A DNA stretch of 28,176 nt from a virus: positions 1 through 28,176 of IMG/VR virus record IMGVR_UViG_3300040806_000175; one strand, 5' to 3'. The position numbers and the translations under genes are program-made. How positions within the stretch are numbered: the stretch's first letter is position 1; the number at the start of each line of letters is the position of its first letter. A model generated the notes under the pieces. The model searched no databases. It was not told the origin of the DNA and saw only the letters and a program-made list of their open reading frames with translations. Below are positions 26,980 through 28,176 of the stretch, piece by piece.

Positions 26980-27623
26980 GCCGCGTTAGTCCATGTATTC
27001 GTGTTGTTTGTGATTGGCGTCCATGTACTTGTATTGTTTGTGATTGGCGTCCATGTGTCGCTAGCTTCAGCGATTTGCGTCCAAGTGTCGCTTGCTTCAG
27101 GAATTGGCGTCCAAACATCTGAGGCTTCCGCTTCTGGCTCCCACTTCTCACGACCAATAACAGATAGTGACGCTAAGCAAGATGCCGTAGCAGAATTTAA
27201 TACACGCTTACGAATGCAAGCCGCCGTAGTAGAAGATGAAGCACTGATACTTGATGCGGCAAGCAATGTAACATTTGCAGTACAAGTATTAGTTGAAGCC
27301 GCTGTTGTAGATGCTGAGCTTTTTTGAATCCTCTCAGCAGATGCCGTAGCACTGGATGTAGCTGCACATACAGCCCCATCGATCCTTTCCCTGATATAGA
27401 CGACAGATATTGATGTGTCGCCAGCAGGGGCGCAATCAGACTCTCTGACACGGGTAGCATCACAGCTTACCGAAGCAGACGCAGATGCGCTTGCATAAGC
27501 ATCTTGGACATTTAGAGCAGACGCAGTAACAGTAGCGTTTGCAGTGGTAGCAGCAGCACCGTCAGTGTAAACAACACCAAGTGCTGAAAACGGTGACTGA
27601 CCTAGTGCTGATATGCCAAACAT
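26976..27623 (-). CDS. Ser/Ala/Thr-rich virion protein with C-terminal decapeptide repeats
   Basis: 215 residues. The N-terminus (FGISALGQSPFSALGVVYTD) is a known kind of tail protein start. Residues about 25-155 are very rich in Ala, Ser, Thr and Val with seven to eight cysteines and recurring basic spots (ATRVRESD, YIRERIDG, CIRKRVLN), probably a repetitive beta structure. The last 56 residues are five tandem ten-residue units of the form TWTPITNNTx or VWTPIPEASD, plus a partial sixth. The tail resembles Trp-containing repeats in marine phage structural proteins. Function unknown; likely a fibre or head/tail decoration. Confidence 0.75.
   Translation of the reverse strand: MFGISALGQSPFSALGVVYTDGAAATTANATVTASALNVQDAYASASASASVSCDATRVRESDCAPAGDTSISVVYIRERIDGAVCAATSSATASAERIQKSSASTTAASTNTCTANVTLLAASSISASSSTTAACIRKRVLNSATASCLASLSVIGREKWEPEAEASDVWTPIPEASDTWTQIAEASDTWTPITNNTSTWTPITNNTNTWTNAA
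26979..27146 (-). repeat. Five 30-base tandem repeats coding WTPI decapeptides
   Basis: Units of 30 bases at 27117-27146, 27087-27116, 27057-27086, 27027-27056 and 26997-27026, with a truncated sixth at 26979-26996. On the plus strand each contains a variant of GGCGTCCA(T/A)GT. Encoded units are KWEPEAEASD, VWTPIPEASD, TWTQIAEASD, TWTPITNNTS and TWTPITNNTN. The last two are nearly identical, pointing to recent duplication. Confidence 0.88.
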
Positions 27624-28073
27624 TTACACAATCGTCCAAACTGAGCCAGATGGCACTGTGACAGATACGCCAGTATCAATACTTACGGGACCTGCGCTCA
27701 TGGCATTACGACCGATGGTAATCTCTTGGTTCACGCTAATGGTGGTGTCATTCTCAACAAATCCCATTGCGCCTGTTACCGACTTTTCAGCAGGATAAGT
27801 GACAAACACTTCAGCCGCCGCAGTCAGATTAATTGCAGAGCCGCTGTTTGACGACTCAAGCACAGTGTCACGGCTCAGGGTCGTGCCTGATGCAGTGTAA
27901 GTGCCAATGCCAACTTCCCAGTCGTTGCCGCTGATAATCGCGTAATACGTTGTATTGCCATCACCAATGACGCTGAATGACTGGAAGCCATCAGATGCGC
28001 CAGTCAGAGTAAGAGTACCTGTGCCAGTTGTGCTGGTTGTTTCCTTTACCCTGTCGCGTAGAACAAGTGCCAT
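27624..28073 (-). CDS. Beta-rich tail protein (VLRDRVKETT type)
   Basis: 149 residues. It begins LVLRDRVKETTSTTGTGTLT, then LTGASDGFQSFSVIGDGNTT, YYAIISGNDWEVGIGTYTAS, TLSRDTVLESSNSG and VFVTYPAEKSV. This series is common in phage tail and fibre proteins: '(D)RV.ETt.t.Gtg...L.Ga..G...F.......t.Y.I.....WEvG.Gty...tL.R..v..SSn.g'. The C-terminus (ITIGRNAMSAGPVSIDTGVS through VWTIV) is a terminal beta strand cap. It is a structural tail protein, probably near the point where fibres attach. It starts 12 bases after the stop of the truncated gene to its right and ends directly before the repeat protein gene. Confidence 0.83.
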   Translation of the reverse strand: MALVLRDRVKETTSTTGTGTLTLTGASDGFQSFSVIGDGNTTYYAIISGNDWEVGIGTYTASGTTLSRDTVLESSNSGSAINLTAAAEVFVTYPAEKSVTGAMGFVENDTTISVNQEITIGRNAMSAGPVSIDTGVSVTVPSGSVWTIV

Positions 28074-28085
28074 TACAGACCCCTA

Positions 28086-28175
28086 TTAGTTCAGCGAAAT
28101 ATCCAAGTCACCCGTTGGGATGCGGAATACGTCACCTGTTTCGATGGTCTTAGATGATGTCAGTGCAGCGTATGC
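28086..28175 (-). CDS. C-terminal end of a virion protein cut by the window edge
   Basis: Only the last 29 residues are present: AYAALTSSKTIETGDVFRIP then TGDLDISLN and stop. The ending 'I..GD.FRIP.GDLDI.L' is one I associate with tail or head fibre proteins of marine phages, where it follows a beta domain. The open frame continues beyond the right edge, so size and start are unknown. It shares its orientation with all other genes and is 12 bases from the next start. Confidence 0.65.
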   Translation of the reverse strand, partial: AYAALTSSKTIETGDVFRIPTGDLDISLN

Positions 28176-28176
28176 A

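Noticed and set aside
1-28176. tRNA genes, CRISPR arrays, insertion sequences and attachment sites
   Set aside because: I found no cloverleaf, no regularly spaced repeats outside coding repeats, no transposase or integrase and no terminal inverted repeats. The dense coding leaves little room for them.

Overview
The window looks like part of a marine, short-tailed (podovirus-like) bacteriophage genome. Genes are packed almost end to end, many starts and stops overlap by 1-4 bases, and every credible gene lies on the minus strand, so transcription runs from base 28176 towards base 1. The virion parts are an SU10/DUF5309-type capsid protein, a portal with a long helical C-terminus, large injection-type proteins, a beta-rich stabilisation-type protein, and no sheath, tape measure or tail tube. 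These point to a short-tailed virus. Several tail proteins belong to types I know from phages of open-ocean bacteria and cyanobacteria: TAAELNxLDG repeats, the MAHFARVN...RGGVHYG protein, and glycine-rich adhesins. The host is probably a marine proteobacterium. That is inference; no host marker is present.

Layout in the direction of transcription. (a) 28175-21159: an unusually fragmented tail-fibre/adhesin cassette of about 14 mostly short genes, including two tandem paralogous glycine-rich adhesins and a protein ending in decapeptide W repeats. (b) 21150-13226: tail stabilisation-type protein, C1q-like jelly-roll protein, small GNAT-like protein, Gln/Ala-rich proteins (one ending in an S74 self-cleaving chaperone domain) and two large injection-type proteins. 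(c) 13229-8862: portal, a small gene, scaffold and major capsid protein, closed by a strong UUCG-loop terminator. (d) 8805-4775: small capsid-linked and membrane proteins, an HTH-metallophosphoesterase, then a lysis-like cluster (two-TM protein, 3TM holin, a 50-residue lipoprotein that resembles an outer-membrane spanin) and two small basic or Cys-rich proteins, closed by a second terminator. (e) 4652-1: a separate operon with a sigma70-like promoter flanked by a 12-base inverted repeat. It encodes a SAK3-type annealing protein, a membrane-anchored unknown, an SSB-like small protein, an XRE regulator, several small proteins, a cytosine-C5 methyltransferase and NinG/Rap, which runs off the left edge.

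The most striking point is the methyltransferase gene. It carries a second long reading frame on the same strand, nested entirely inside it, with its own Shine-Dalgarno sequence and protein-like motifs. Terminase, DNA polymerase, endolysin, integrase and tRNA genes were not seen. No stretch over 300 bases lacks a gene; the longest intergenic segment (4593-4774) holds the terminator, promoter and inverted repeat.
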